Part shown: positions 19,108 to 28,016 of the stretch, in pieces
Layout: the number at the start of each line of letters is the position of its first letter
How positions within the stretch are numbered: position 1 is the stretch's first letter
Assembly (NCBI RefSeq): GCF_001426905.1
Contig: NZ_LMFQ01000012.1
Span: 187,187-251,186 of the forward strand
DNA: 64,000 nucleotides
Origin: Caulobacter sp. Root1455
GTDB lineage: Bacteria > Pseudomonadota > Alphaproteobacteria > Caulobacterales > Caulobacteraceae
Direction: 5' to 3'
Position numbers and translations under genes: made by a program
Notes under the pieces: model-generated
Seen by the model: only the letters and a program-made list of their open reading frames with translations
What the model was told of the DNA's origin: nothing
Databases searched by the model: none

Positions 19108-21216
19108 ATGACTGACGCCGCCGTCCCCAAGACCGCCTCCTCGGTCCCCAGCGCCAAGTCGCTGTGGGAAGGGATCCTGCGCGGCGAAATGGGCCTGGCC
19201 CTGGGCGTCGTCGGGATCATCGTCCTGCTGATCATCCCGGTTCCGGCGATCATGCTGGACCTGCTGCTGGCCATCTCGCTGACCGGCGCCGTGCTGATCC
19301 TGATGACGGCGATCCTGATCAAGAAGCCGCTGGAATTCACCTCGTTCCCGACCGTCCTGCTGGTCGCAACCCTCTATCGCCTGGGCCTGAACGTGGCCTC
19401 CACGCGCCTGATCCTCGGCCACGGCCAGGAGGGCTCGCACGGGGCCGGCGCGGTCATCGCCGCCTTCGGCAACCTGATGATGCAGGGCAATTTCGTCATC
19501 GGGGTGATCGTCTTCATCATCCTGGTGGTGGTGAACTTCATGGTCGTCACCAAGGGTTCGGGCCGGATCGCCGAAGTCGCCGCCCGCTTCACCCTGGACG
19601 CCATGCCCGGCAAGCAGATGGCCATCGACGCCGACCTGTCGACCGGCCTGATCGACCAGGACACCGCCAAGCAGCGCCGCAAGGACCTGGAGCAGGAAAG
19701 CACCTTCTTCGGAGCCATGGACGGCGCCAGCAAGTTCGTGAAGGGCGACGCGGTCGCCGGCCTGATCATCACCGCGATCAACATCATCGGCGGCATCCTG
19801 ATCGGCGTCGTCCAGCACAAGATGCCGCTCGGCGAGGCCTCGGCCTCCTACACCCTGATGACCATCGGCGACGGCCTGGTCAGCCAGATCCCGGCCCTGA
19901 TCATCTCGATCGCGGCCGGCATGGTGGTGTCCAAGGCCGGCGTCGAAGGCAGCGCCAACAAGGCCCTGACCACTCAGCTGGCCATGAACCCGGTCGCCCT
20001 GGGCATGGTCTCGGCCTCGGCCGGCGTCATCGCCCTGATCCCGGGCATGCCGATCATCCCCTTCGCCGCGCTTGCGGTGGGCTCGGGATACCTGGCTTAT
20101 CGCCGCGCCACCAAGGCCAAGGAGCCGGAGCCGCTGAGCGCCGCCGCCCTGGAGGCCGCCGCGGCCGCCGCCGAGCCCGAAGAGGAGCCGATCAGCGCCT
20201 CGCTGGCCATAGACGACGTCAAGATCGAGCTGGGCTACGGCCTGCTGACCCTGATCAACGACCTGGACGGCCGCAAGCTGACCGACCAGATCCGCGCCCT
20301 GCGCAAGACCCTTGCCACCGAGTTCGGCTTCGTCATGCCGCCGGTCAGGATCCTCGACAACATGCGCCTGGCCAACCAGGGCTACGCGATCCGCATCAAG
20401 GAGATGGAGGCCGGGGCCGGCGAGGTTCGCCTGGGCTGCCTGATGGCCATGGACCCGCGCGGCGGCCAGGTCGAACTGCCCGGCGAGCACGTGCGCGAAC
20501 CCGCCTTCGGCTTGCCCGCCACCTGGGTCGAGGAAGCCATGCGCGAGGAGGCCACCTTCCGCGGCTACACCATCGTCGATCCGGCCACCGTGCTGACCAC
20601 GCACCTGACCGAGATCCTCAAGGAGAACATGGCCGACCTGCTCTCCTACGCCGAGGTGCAGAAGCTGCTGAAGGACCTGCCCGAGGGCCAGAAGAAGCTG
20701 GTCGACGACCTGATCCCGTCGGTGGTCAGCGCCGCCACCATCCAGCGCGTGCTGCAGGCCCTGCTCAAGGAACGGGTCTCGATCCGCGACCTGCCGCAGA
20801 TCCTGGAAGGCATGGGCGAGGCCGCGCCGCACACCGCTTCGGTCATCCAGCTGACCGAGCAGGTCCGCGCCCGTCTGGGCCGCCAGCTGTGCTGGGCCAA
20901 CCGCGGCGAGGACGGCTCGCTGCCGATCATCACCCTGTCGGCCGAGTGGGAGCAGGCGTTCGCCGAGGCCCTGGTGGGTCCGGGCGAGGACAAGCAGCTG
21001 GCCCTGGCGCCCTCGCGCCTGCAGGACTTCATCCGCGGCGTGCGCGACGCCTTCGACCAGGCCGCCATGGCCGGCGACAGCGCCGTCCTGCTGACCAGCC
21101 CCGGCGTGCGGCCCTATGTCCGCTCGATCATCGAGCGCTTCCGCGGCCAGACCGTGGTGATGAGCCAGAACGAAATCCATCCGCGCGCGCGCCTGCGCAC
21201 CGTGGGGATGGTCTAG
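19108..21216 (+). CDS. flhA: flagellar export gate protein FlhA
   Basis: FlhA forms the proton-driven export gate of the flagellar type III apparatus. The 702-residue protein has about eight membrane helices in residues 25-330 (GVVGIIVLLIIPVPAIMLDL, VIGVIVFIILVVVNFMVVTK, GIIALIPGMP-type segment) and the FHIPEP signature region (FVVTKGSGRIAEVAARFTLDAMPGKQMAID). The C-terminal cytoplasmic domain (about 360-702) binds chaperones. It stands alone after flbD, with its own promoter region. Confidence 0.97.
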   Translation: MTDAAVPKTASSVPSAKSLWEGILRGEMGLALGVVGIIVLLIIPVPAIMLDLLLAISLTGAVLILMTAILIKKPLEFTSFPTVLLVATLYRLGLNVASTRLILGHGQEGSHGAGAVIAAFGNLMMQGNFVIGVIVFIILVVVNFMVVTKGSGRIAEVAARFTLDAMPGKQMAIDADLSTGLIDQDTAKQRRKDLEQESTFFGAMDGASKFVKGDAVAGLIITAINIIGGILIGVVQHKMPLGEASASYTLMTIGDGLVSQIPALIISIAAGMVVSKAGVEGSANKALTTQLAMNPVALGMVSASAGVIALIPGMPIIPFAALAVGSGYLAYRRATKAKEPEPLSAAALEAAAAAAEPEEEPISASLAIDDVKIELGYGLLTLINDLDGRKLTDQIRALRKTLATEFGFVMPPVRILDNMRLANQGYAIRIKEMEAGAGEVRLGCLMAMDPRGGQVELPGEHVREPAFGLPATWVEEAMREEATFRGYTIVDPATVLTTHLTEILKENMADLLSYAEVQKLLKDLPEGQKKLVDDLIPSVVSAATIQRVLQALLKERVSIRDLPQILEGMGEAAPHTASVIQLTEQVRARLGRQLCWANRGEDGSLPIITLSAEWEQAFAEALVGPGEDKQLALAPSRLQDFIRGVRDAFDQAAMAGDSAVLLTSPGVRPYVRSIIERFRGQTVVMSQNEIHPRARLRTVGMV

Positions 21217-21302
21217 GCTTCGACCAGGGCGCGCTCAGGGCTTCCGCCCAGAAAAAGCCTGGAAACGCCCCGAAATGGTCACGGGTTGTTACCGACTATT
21301 TC

Positions 21303-21327
21303 GGAACCGTTGCCGATAGGTCGCGTT
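21303..21327 (+). promoter_or_regulatory. candidate SigT (EcfG) general-stress promoter
   Basis: GGAAC-N16-CGTT, the alphaproteobacterial EcfG consensus, with the -10 ending 41 bp before the ATG of the next gene. Confidence 0.6.
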
Positions 21328-21367
21328 CGGTTTGCAAGGCGGGGGCCTTCACGACGGAGCGCTACTG

Positions 21368-21907
21368 ATGAAAACCAAGATCGCCATGTTCGCGGCCGCC
21401 GCGACTCTTTCCCTGACGGGCGCGGCTTTCGCCCAATCGACGGCTCCGGCCGCCAAGCCGACTCAAACCCCGGCGACGACCTCGTCGACGACCACCACGA
21501 CCACCGCGCCGGCTCAGACGATGCCGTCGACGGCGGCTCCGGCCACCACCCCGGCCGCGCCGACCAGCGCCCTGCCGGGCGCGCCGACCCAGTCGACCAC
21601 CAGCAGCACGACCAGCACCACCAGCACGGCGGCTGACGCCGACGCGGCGGGCACCCCGTCCTCGGCCAATGTTGCCCTGGACCTGAAGGTCGGCTCCGAG
21701 GTCAAGGATCCTTCGGGCGCCGTGGTCGGCACGATCGCCGGCACCACGACGGGCGCCGACGGTTCGACCAACGTGGTCGTGACCAGCGGCGAGAAGAAGT
21801 TCGCCCTGCCCAAGGCCAGCTTCAGCGCCGCCACCACCGGCGGCCTGCAGACCACGGCCACCAAGGCGCAGATCGACGCCACCCTGGCCGGCGCCAAGCC
21901 CCAGTAA
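21368..21907 (+). CDS. secreted Thr/Ala/Pro-rich protein with a PRC-like C-terminus
   Basis: A 179-residue protein with a clear signal peptide (MKTKIAMFAAAATLSLTGAA, cleavage after FAQ), then about 80 residues of low-complexity Thr/Ala/Pro/Ser linker, then a folded-looking domain (LDLKVGSEVKDPSGAVVGTI and VVTSGEKKFALPKASF) that resembles a PRC-barrel beta strand pattern. Function unknown. It likely sits in the periplasm or envelope. The EcfG-type promoter in front suggests induction in the general stress response. A strong terminator follows. The ATG at 21368 was chosen because it begins the signal peptide. Confidence 0.75.
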   Translation: MKTKIAMFAAAATLSLTGAAFAQSTAPAAKPTQTPATTSSTTTTTTAPAQTMPSTAAPATTPAAPTSALPGAPTQSTTSSTTSTTSTAADADAAGTPSSANVALDLKVGSEVKDPSGAVVGTIAGTTTGADGSTNVVVTSGEKKFALPKASFSAATTGGLQTTATKAQIDATLAGAKPQ

Positions 21908-21957
21908 CGGGCGACGTAACCAACGATCGTCCGCCTGACAGTTCTCTGGCGATCCGC

Positions 21958-21986
21958 AAGCCCGCTCGGCATTGCCGAGCGGGCTT
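21958..21986 (+). terminator. rho-independent-type terminator
   Basis: Perfect 13-bp stem AAGCCCGCTCGGC / GCCGAGCGGGCTT with an ATT loop, 50 bp after the stop of the secreted protein gene. Confidence 0.8.
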
Positions 21987-22045
21987 CGCGCTGCTAGCGA
22001 TGGGCCAGTACCCGGCGGAGCTCCCGCTGACATGAGGGGTGTCGG

Positions 22046-22444
22046 ATGGCTCCGGCCAGAAATTCCAAGGCGAGCGGCGCGAGCGGTCTGTTCTGGGACC
22101 TGCTGACGTTCGACCGTCTCGTCACGGGGCCGGTGATTCACCTGATCTACTGGGCGGGTCTCGGCGTCGTGGCGCTGTTCGCTTTCTCGGTGGTCGGCGC
22201 CGCCGTGGGCTTGGCGCTGAAGGAGCCCGGTCTCCAGTCGCTGCTGCTGGCCTTCCCGGTGCTGGTCGCGGGCCTGCTGGTCGCCGCCGCCATGGTGCTG
22301 CTGTGGCGCGCCTTCTGCGAGTTCTACGTCGCCATCTTCCGGATCAGCGAGGATCTGCGCGCCCTGCGCCAGGCCAGCGACGCCGACCACGCCGTGGCCG
22401 CCGTCACCCGCCCGCCGACTCAGGCGCCCAAGCCGCTCGACTGA
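22046..22444 (+). CDS. DUF4282 membrane protein
   Basis: A 132-residue inner-membrane protein with two helices (about residues 30-58 and 66-88), preceded by LFWDLLTFDRLVTGPVIHLI, the typical DUF4282 start, and followed by RAFCEFYVAIFRISEDLRAL and a Pro-rich tail. DUF4282 proteins have no established role. The gene follows a strong terminator and precedes an XRE regulator; no operon partner is evident. Confidence 0.85.
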   Translation: MAPARNSKASGASGLFWDLLTFDRLVTGPVIHLIYWAGLGVVALFAFSVVGAAVGLALKEPGLQSLLLAFPVLVAGLLVAAAMVLLWRAFCEFYVAIFRISEDLRALRQASDADHAVAAVTRPPTQAPKPLD

Positions 22445-22568
22445 GCCCCGCGTCCTCTGTGACCAAATAGCGCGGTCCACGAAAATTCACCACGAGCCTT
22501 GAGGGCGGAGGTCGTTGTCGGCGTCTAAGCCGCAGGAGGCGTGTCGAGTCTCCTGCCGGAGACGCCTG

Positions 22569-22982
22569 TTGACCGCCGATCATGAACCTCACCTCGTCGA
22601 CATCCACGTGGGCGCGCGCATCCGTTTGCGTCGCAAGGCCATGGGGCTGACGCAGACCCAGCTGGCCAACAGCGTGGGCATCACCTTTCAGCAACTGCAG
22701 AAGTACGAACGCGGGGCCAATCGCGTCAGCGCGTCCAAGCTCTACGGCATGGCCGTGACGTTGCAGATCTCGGTGGCCTGGTTCTTCGAAGGGATGGCGT
22801 CGTTGGAGGACTCGGGCGAGAGCGACCCGCGGACCCAGGCCGTCTTTCGCTTCATGGCCACCAAGGAGGGCGTGGAGCTGGCCTCGCTGGTGCCGCAGCT
22901 GCCGATGGCTCAGCGCCTGCAGATCCTGGCCCTGGCCAAGACGCTGAGCATGGACGACGAGGCGGAGCGGGCCGCGGGCTAG
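22569..22982 (+). CDS. XRE-family helix-turn-helix regulator
   Basis: A 137-residue DNA-binding protein: helix-turn-helix at about residues 15-68 (VGARIRLRRKAMGLTQTQLA, VGITFQQLQKYERGANRVSA) and a helical C-terminal half (VFRFMATKEGVELASLVPQL). It belongs to the single-HTH family widespread in alphaproteobacteria. The start is a TTG at 22569 with GGAG about 7 bases upstream; a TTG at 22515 would add 18 residues with a poorer spacing. Its stop overlaps that of the convergent xylanase gene by four bases. Confidence 0.85.
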   Translation: MTADHEPHLVDIHVGARIRLRRKAMGLTQTQLANSVGITFQQLQKYERGANRVSASKLYGMAVTLQISVAWFFEGMASLEDSGESDPRTQAVFRFMATKEGVELASLVPQLPMAQRLQILALAKTLSMDDEAERAAG

Positions 22983-24187
22983 GTCCTGAACGCCCTGGCC
23001 AGGGCCGCCGCACCGGTCTTGGGCCGTCCGGCGTCGTCGAACGGCGCCGGAGCATCGGCCGCGTTCTCCTTCTTCAGCCAGGAGTCCTGGTCGCGCAGGC
23101 CCCACAGGGTGAAGGCGAAGCGCTGGCGTTCGGGCAGGGCCATGAAGGCCTCGGCGGTTTCGGCGTAGACGGCCGTCTGGCGGCGTCGCAGTTCGGCGCC
23201 GGACAGGAGCTTGTTTTCCGACCGGACCAGCGAGACGTCGAGCTCGGAGACGTGGATCGGCAGGCCCAGGCTGGCCAGGTCGCGGATCATCCGGGTGATC
23301 TGGCCCGGCGCGATGTCAGCCGCCACGTGCATCTGGGTTCCCAGGCCGGTCAGCGGCGCGCCCGAGGCCAGCAGGCGCTCGGCCAGCTTCAGGAAGGTGG
23401 CGCGCTTGGTCGGGTTGTATTCGAGATTGTAGTCGTTCAGCAGCAGGGTCGCGTGCGGATCGGCTTCGCGCGCCGTGCGATAGGCCAGGGCGATGTGCTC
23501 GAAGTCGCCCAGGCGGCGGGACCACAGGCTGTCGCGCCAGCCGGCGCCGTCCTCGGCCACCGCCTCGTTGACCACGTCCCAGCCGACCACCTGGCCCGCA
23601 TAGCGGCCCGCGACGGCCAGGATGTAGTTGCGATAGGCGTCGGCGAAACCGATGCGGCTCTCGTCAAGCCGCTCGAAGGCTGGCGGGACCTGGGCGTACC
23701 AGATCAGGGTGTGACCCAGCAGGCCCATGCCGTGGGCGCGGGCGAAGGCGGCGATGCGGTCCGGAGCGTCGAAGCGGAAGGAGCCGTCCGGCCGGACGAT
23801 GTACTCCATCTTCATTTCCCACTCGGGGGTCAGCTGGCTGGCCTCGCGGGCGAGCACGGCGGTCAGGGCCGGATCGTCCAGATGGAGCGCCTGGACGCAG
23901 CTTCCGATCCGGAACGGCGCGAGGCTCTTCAGCGGCGGCAGGTCGGCGGGCTGGCTCTGGGCGGTCTTGGGGCCGCAGGCGGTCAGGGCGAGGGCCGAGG
24001 CGACGACGGCGCGACGGGATATCTCCTCCCCCGTGGAGCGAAGCGTAACGGGGGAGGGGGACCGCGAAGCGGTGGAGGGGGCGTCGGAAGGGCAAGGTGT
24101 CGGCAGGACGCCCCCTCCGTCACGATGCGTATTCGCATCGCGCCACCTCCCCCGTTTCACGGGTGAGGAGTAGAGACTACCGTCCAC
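22979..24187 (-). CDS. GH10 endo-1,4-beta-xylanase, 5' end altered by an intergenic repeat
   Basis: GH10 xylanases cut xylan backbones. The catalytic domain contains the acid/base Glu in GWDVVNEAVAED and the nucleophile Glu in IHVSELDVSL, plus EYIVRPDG and TLIWYAQVPPAF. A Tat/lipoprotein-like signal (SRRAVVASALALTACG, lipobox LTAC) shows export and lipidation. Just before it, the frame runs through a palindromic repeat (24023-24170) and reaches only a GTG at 24187 inside the fliJ end. No ATG, GTG or TTG lies near the signal peptide, so the native start seems lost. The reported start is the longest open frame; the gene may be poorly expressed or a pseudogene. Confidence 0.8.
   Translation of the reverse strand: MDGSLYSSPVKRGRWRDANTHRDGGGVLPTPCPSDAPSTASRSPSPVTLRSTGEEISRRAVVASALALTACGPKTAQSQPADLPPLKSLAPFRIGSCVQALHLDDPALTAVLAREASQLTPEWEMKMEYIVRPDGSFRFDAPDRIAAFARAHGMGLLGHTLIWYAQVPPAFERLDESRIGFADAYRNYILAVAGRYAGQVVGWDVVNEAVAEDGAGWRDSLWSRRLGDFEHIALAYRTAREADPHATLLLNDYNLEYNPTKRATFLKLAERLLASGAPLTGLGTQMHVAADIAPGQITRMIRDLASLGLPIHVSELDVSLVRSENKLLSGAELRRRQTAVYAETAEAFMALPERQRFAFTLWGLRDQDSWLKKENAADAPAPFDDAGRPKTGAAALARAFRT
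24023..24170. repeat. palindromic intergenic repeat, family B, copy 1
   Basis: A 148-bp element with imperfect terminal arms (CTCCTCCCCCGT ... ACGGGTGAGGAG) and internal dyads (GACGCCCCCTCCGTC region; ATGCG TATT CGCAT). It lies across the 5' end of the xylanase frame. A related copy is at 56609-56734 and a looser relative at 39041-39152. Confidence 0.75.
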
Positions 24188-24596
24188 CGACCGCCGCCCG
24201 GCGCAGGCCCAGCTCGTCCAGGGCCGCCGTCTCCAGCTTGCCGATCAGCTTGGTCCTGGCGACCTTGGCCGCCTCGGCCACGTGCTCGTACTTCTTGAGG
24301 TTCTCGAAGGCCTGGGCCAGGGCGTCGCGGGCGCCGGCCTCTTCGATCAGGATCTGGTCGATCTCGAGCAGGGCCTGGTCGCGGCGGATTTTCGAGCCCT
24401 GGCGGAAGCCGATCATGTACCAGCCGGCCTCGACGTCGCCCTGAGCCTGCATCGCCTCCAGCTCGGACTGCGCGTCCAGGGTCGCGACCTTCATCTCGGC
24501 GGTCTGGCGACGCTCGACGATCTCGGCCAGGCGCTTCTGCAGGGTCTCGACCTCGTGGTTCGAGATGCGGATCAGGGAGTCGGCCCACTTGGTCAT
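24177..24596 (-). CDS. fliJ: flagellar export chaperone FliJ
   Basis: FliJ is the coiled-coil stalk of the export ATPase complex. The 139-residue protein is almost entirely charged helix (ETLQKRLAEIVERRQTAEMK, DALAQAFENLKKYEHVAEAA), the expected build. Its ATG overlaps the fliI stop (TAATG), giving a tight fliI-fliJ operon. Confidence 0.9.
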   Translation of the reverse strand: MTKWADSLIRISNHEVETLQKRLAEIVERRQTAEMKVATLDAQSELEAMQAQGDVEAGWYMIGFRQGSKIRRDQALLEIDQILIEEAGARDALAQAFENLKKYEHVAEAAKVARTKLIGKLETAALDELGLRRAAVGGR

Positions 24597-25933
24597 TAGG
24601 CGGCGTCGCTCTGCAAGATGTGGGCGAGATAACCGAAGCTGTCGTCGAGGCTGGTGGCCTCGTCCTTGTCCTGGCCGAGGAAGGCCTCGACGGCGGGATT
24701 GAGCCGGATGGCGCGGTCGATGACCGGGTCGGCCCCGGCGCGATAGGCGCCGATGCGGATCAGCTCTTCCATGTTGGAATAGGCGGCCATGGTCTGGCGG
24801 GCCATCTTGACGACCTCGCGCTCTTCCGGGGTCTGGCAGCCGGGCATGGTCCGGCTGATGGACTTGAGGACGTTGATCGCCGGAAAGCGCCCGCGCTCGG
24901 CGATGGACCGTTCCATGACGATGTGACCGTCTAGGATGCCTCGGGTGGCGTCGGCGATCGGCTCGTTGTGGTCGTCGCCGTCAACCAGCACCGTGAACAG
25001 GGCGGTGATCGGGCCGGCGGTGGTGCCGTCGGCGCGGATCGGACCGGGGCCGGCGCGCTCGAGCAGCTTGGGCAGCTCGGTGAAGACGGTGGGGGTGTAG
25101 CCCTTGGTGGTCGGCGGCTCGCCGGCGGCCAGGCCGATCTCGCGCTGGGCCATGGCGAAGCGGGTCACCGAGTCCATCAGGCAGAGGACTTCTTGATCCT
25201 GGTCGCGCAGGTACTCGCAGATCGCCAGCGTCATGTAGGCGGCCTGGCGGCGGGTCAGGGCCGGCTCGTCCGAGGTGGCGACCACCACGATGGCGCGCTT
25301 GAGGCCTTCCTCGCCCAGGGTCTCCTCGATGAACTCGCGGACCTCGCGGCCCCGTTCGCCGATCAGGCCGACCACGACGGCGTCGCAGGTGGCTTCTTTC
25401 GCCAGCATCGACAGCAGCACCGACTTGCCCACGCCCGAGCCGGCGAAGATGCCCAGGCGCTGGCCGCGGCAGGTGGTGGTGAAGACGTTCATCGACCGCA
25501 CGCCCAGGTCCAGGCGCTCGCCCACCCGGCCGCGGGCGTGGGCCGGCGGCGGGGCGGTCTTCAGGGGGTAAGGGACCTCGCCCTGCGGCAGCGGACCCAG
25601 GCCGTCGATCGGTTCGCCGAAGGCGTTGATGATGCGGCCCAGCCACGCCTTGGTCGGGCGGACCACGGCGCCTTCGGGCATGATGCGGATCACGGCGCCG
25701 GGGGCCACGCCCTCGACGGGGCCGAACGGCATCAGCAGGGCGCGGGTTTCGCGGAAGCCGACCACCTCGGCCGGCAGGACCGGCAGGCCCAGCCGCTCGA
25801 TCTCGACCCGCGCGCCGACCGCAAGACGGGTCAGGCCGCCGCGCGCCTCGATCAGGAGGCCGTTCACGGCGGCGACGCGACCGAAGACGGTCAGCGGATC
25901 GATACGTTCGACGGCGGCGATCAGGCTACGCAA
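24596..25933 (-). CDS. fliI: flagellum-specific export ATPase FliI
   Basis: FliI is the ATPase of the flagellar type III exporter, related to F1-beta. Walker A is [12 protein letters not shown], followed by [17 protein letters not shown], Walker [21 protein letters not shown] and the FliI/YscN segment [24 protein letters not shown] stretch. I chose the TTG at 25933 ([18 protein letters not shown]) because GGGAG lies six bases upstream; a TTG at 25960 would add nine residues. The gene forms an operon with fliJ and has several TTAA sites upstream. Confidence 0.95.
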   Translation of the reverse strand: MRSLIAAVERIDPLTVFGRVAAVNGLLIEARGGLTRLAVGARVEIERLGLPVLPAEVVGFRETRALLMPFGPVEGVAPGAVIRIMPEGAVVRPTKAWLGRIINAFGEPIDGLGPLPQGEVPYPLKTAPPPAHARGRVGERLDLGVRSMNVFTTTCRGQRLGIFAGSGVGKSVLLSMLAKEATCDAVVVGLIGERGREVREFIEETLGEEGLKRAIVVVATSDEPALTRRQAAYMTLAICEYLRDQDQEVLCLMDSVTRFAMAQREIGLAAGEPPTTKGYTPTVFTELPKLLERAGPGPIRADGTTAGPITALFTVLVDGDDHNEPIADATRGILDGHIVMERSIAERGRFPAINVLKSISRTMPGCQTPEEREVVKMARQTMAAYSNMEELIRIGAYRAGADPVIDRAIRLNPAVEAFLGQDKDEATSLDDSFGYLAHILQSDAA

Positions 25934-25977
25934 GCACAACTCCCGACGGCTCGAGGTCAAGCTTTGAACCCCGTGCG

Positions 25978-26034
25978 TTAATGGGGAGTGAAGTAGACCG
26001 ACATGGTTAATCGGCTCTTGAGGATTGGCCTTAA
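25978..26034 (-). promoter_or_regulatory. fliI promoter region with multiple TTAA half sites
   Basis: Read on the minus strand this region has TTAA at 26034-26031, TTAACC at 26010-26005 and TTAA at 25981-25978. TTAACC is the CtrA half-site. None of the pairs has the exact 7-base spacing, so CtrA control of fliI is plausible, not shown. Confidence 0.35.
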
Positions 26035-26069
26035 CGTCGCCGCCTGCGTCCTTATGACCATCCCCCGTT

Positions 26070-26100
26070 TCCGCTCATCCCGGCCTTCGGGATGAGCGGA
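26070..26100. terminator. hairpin between fliI and the hydrolase gene
   Basis: Perfect 13-bp stem TCCGCTCATCCCG / CGGGATGAGCGGA with a GCCTT loop, just after the stop of the minus-strand hydrolase gene. No T tract; it probably ends or protects that message. Confidence 0.55.
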
Positions 26101-26108
26101 CCTGGACG

Positions 26109-27122
26109 TTAGGGCTTGGCCGCCAGATTGGCCTTGAAGAAGGCCGTCACCGAGGCGTCGAAATCGCGGTGGAAAGCCGCCCGGTCGAAGCTGGGATCGC
26201 TGTTGCACAGGAAGGCCAGGGTCTTGCGCGTGTAGTCGTTGCAAGGCGTCAGGAAGTCGAAATGCCGGGCCTTGGCCACCACGTGATAGTCGGCGTTCGG
26301 CAGGGACGCGCGGACGGCGGTCGCGTGGAAGGGATCGGGCAGGATCTCGTCGTCTTCGGCGCGCCACAGTTGGATGGGCTGACGCAGGCCCTTCAGCGTC
26401 TCGGCCTTGAAGGCGTAACCGAGGGCGGGGGCGGCCGAGACCACGGCCTTGATCCGGTCGTCGTGGACCCAGTTGGCCAGCCCGCCCGGCGGCGGGGACA
26501 CGCGCAGCATCAGCTGGCAGTCGTAGTGGGTGGGATAGTCCCGGCAATGGGGCTGGATGCGGGTTCCGTCCAGCTCGCCGCCGGCCGCCGTCAGCACCGT
26601 GAAACCGCCGGACGAGAACCCGAAGGCGCCGACGCGGTCAGGGTCCAGGCGACCGTGATCGTCCCAGTCCTTCAGCATGTAGTCGATCAGGACGTGAAGC
26701 TGCCGGGGGCGGTTGGCCATGTCGGTGGCGCGGCTTTGGTCCTGGTAGTTGTCGCCGGTGTGGGTCAGGGCGGCGACGACGAAGCCGGCCTTGGCCAGGG
26801 CGATCGCGGTGTCGTAGTGGCCGCCGAACCAGCCGCCGTTGCCGTGCGACATCACCACCAGCGGCAGGCGGTCGCCGACGATCGGCGCGTTGGAGGCCAC
26901 GGGCAGGTCGTCCATGCCGCGTTCCGGCGCGGTGGCGGGAGTCATGGTCGGATACCAGATCCCGACCGTGATCGGCGGCCCCTTCGGGTCGGGCGCCATG
27001 ACGACTCGGAACCCGACGTCGGTCGCCGGGCCAGGCGCCCGAGCCAAGGCGGACGCCGGGGCCAAGCTCAGGACGGCGAGGAGCGCCAGAACGAGGGAAA
27101 GGATCGAAAACCGTGGTCGCAT
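26109..27122 (-). CDS. exported alpha/beta hydrolase, PAF-acetylhydrolase/dienelactone-hydrolase type
   Basis: A 337-residue protein with a signal peptide (SILSLVLALLAVLSLAPASA, then LARA). The mature part shows the family start VGFRVVMAPDPKG and VGIWYPTMTPA, oxyanion loop PLVVMSHGNGG, and nucleophile elbow GAFGFSSGGFT (Ser in GxSxG). Catalytic His is likely in VVAKARHFDFL. Four Cys residues near the end could form disulfides in the periplasm. Substrate unknown. It is divergent from a LytTR regulator. Confidence 0.85.
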   Translation of the reverse strand: MRPRFSILSLVLALLAVLSLAPASALARAPGPATDVGFRVVMAPDPKGPPITVGIWYPTMTPATAPERGMDDLPVASNAPIVGDRLPLVVMSHGNGGWFGGHYDTAIALAKAGFVVAALTHTGDNYQDQSRATDMANRPRQLHVLIDYMLKDWDDHGRLDPDRVGAFGFSSGGFTVLTAAGGELDGTRIQPHCRDYPTHYDCQLMLRVSPPPGGLANWVHDDRIKAVVSAAPALGYAFKAETLKGLRQPIQLWRAEDDEILPDPFHATAVRASLPNADYHVVAKARHFDFLTPCNDYTRKTLAFLCNSDPSFDRAAFHRDFDASVTAFFKANLAAKP

Positions 27123-27190
27123 CAGCGAGCTCCTGGAATGAAGGATGTCCGGCGATGACGCGGCGAACGCCGATCTTCCAGTGCTGTTGC

Positions 27191-27224
27191 GCGAACGGGC
27201 GAACGGGTTCGCGAACCGGCGAAC
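27191..27224. promoter_or_regulatory. tandem GCGAAC repeats upstream of the LytTR gene
   Basis: GCGAAC occurs at 27191, 27199, 27211 and 27219, giving two pairs with a 20-bp period, and the middle forms a perfect palindrome GGTTCGCGAACC (27206-27217). LytTR proteins usually bind paired direct repeats about two helical turns apart, so this may be an autoregulatory site. Confidence 0.45.
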
Positions 27225-27242
27225 CGCCGCTATACGAGAGCC

Positions 27243-28016
27243 ATGACCTCCAAGGCCGCACTTCTGGGTTCACCGCGCGACTGGGCGATCGATTTCGCCG
27301 TGGCGACCGGGGTGGGCGCGTTCCTGGGCGTGGTTGGCCCGTATGGCAGCTTCTTCAACGGTCCGCTCGGCGTCCGCCTGGCCTACTGGATCGGGGTCAT
27401 CTGGATCAGCACGGCGATCTTCGGCGTGATCGTGCGGCTGTCGCTGGCGGCGGGTCGACGCCTGGGCATGCCGCCGTGGTTCATGGCGGGGGTGGCGGCC
27501 CTGCTGGGCGCGGCGGTGCAGGCGGTGATCGTCGCCTGGATAGCGGTGGCGCTGTGGCCCCAACTGGCGAGCTTCACGCCGCTCATCTGGTACAGCCAGT
27601 GCCTGGCGATCTCGATCCCGCTGGTCAGCGCCTATCTGCTGATGCGGCCGCGCCTGCAGGGACCGGTCGGCGAGCCCGCGGTTGCGACGCCGATCACACG
27701 TTCCGGCCCCGCCGGGGAGGCCGAGGCCGGTCCGGTCCTGTGCCTGCGGATGGAGGATCACTATGTGCGGGTCCACACCCTGAACGGCTCGCGCCTGGTC
27801 GCCGGACCGTTCGAGCGGGTGATCGCCGGCATGACCCAGGAGGGGATGCGCGTGCACCGCTCGTGGTGGGTGGCCCGGGCGGCCGTGATCGGGGTGGTCG
27901 CCGACGGCCGCAACCTGCGTCTGACCCTGCGCGGCGACCTCACCGCGCCGGTTTCCCGCGCCTCCGTGGCCAAGCTTCGGGAAGCCGGCTGGCTGCCGCC
28001 GGAATCCGACGGCTAG
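27243..28016 (+). CDS. membrane-bound LytTR-domain transcriptional regulator
   Basis: A 257-residue protein with four predicted membrane helices in residues 15-140 (for example AYWIGVIWISTAIFGVIVRL and AALLGAAVQAVIVAWIAVAL) and a C-terminal LytTR DNA-binding domain at about 155-255 (LCLRMEDHYVRVHTLNGSRL, VHRSWWVARAAVIGVVADGR). This one-component design suggests that a membrane signal controls DNA binding. Possible targets are the divergent hydrolase and its own gene. Confidence 0.88.
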   Translation: MTSKAALLGSPRDWAIDFAVATGVGAFLGVVGPYGSFFNGPLGVRLAYWIGVIWISTAIFGVIVRLSLAAGRRLGMPPWFMAGVAALLGAAVQAVIVAWIAVALWPQLASFTPLIWYSQCLAISIPLVSAYLLMRPRLQGPVGEPAVATPITRSGPAGEAEAGPVLCLRMEDHYVRVHTLNGSRLVAGPFERVIAGMTQEGMRVHRSWWVARAAVIGVVADGRNLRLTLRGDLTAPVSRASVAKLREAGWLPPESDG

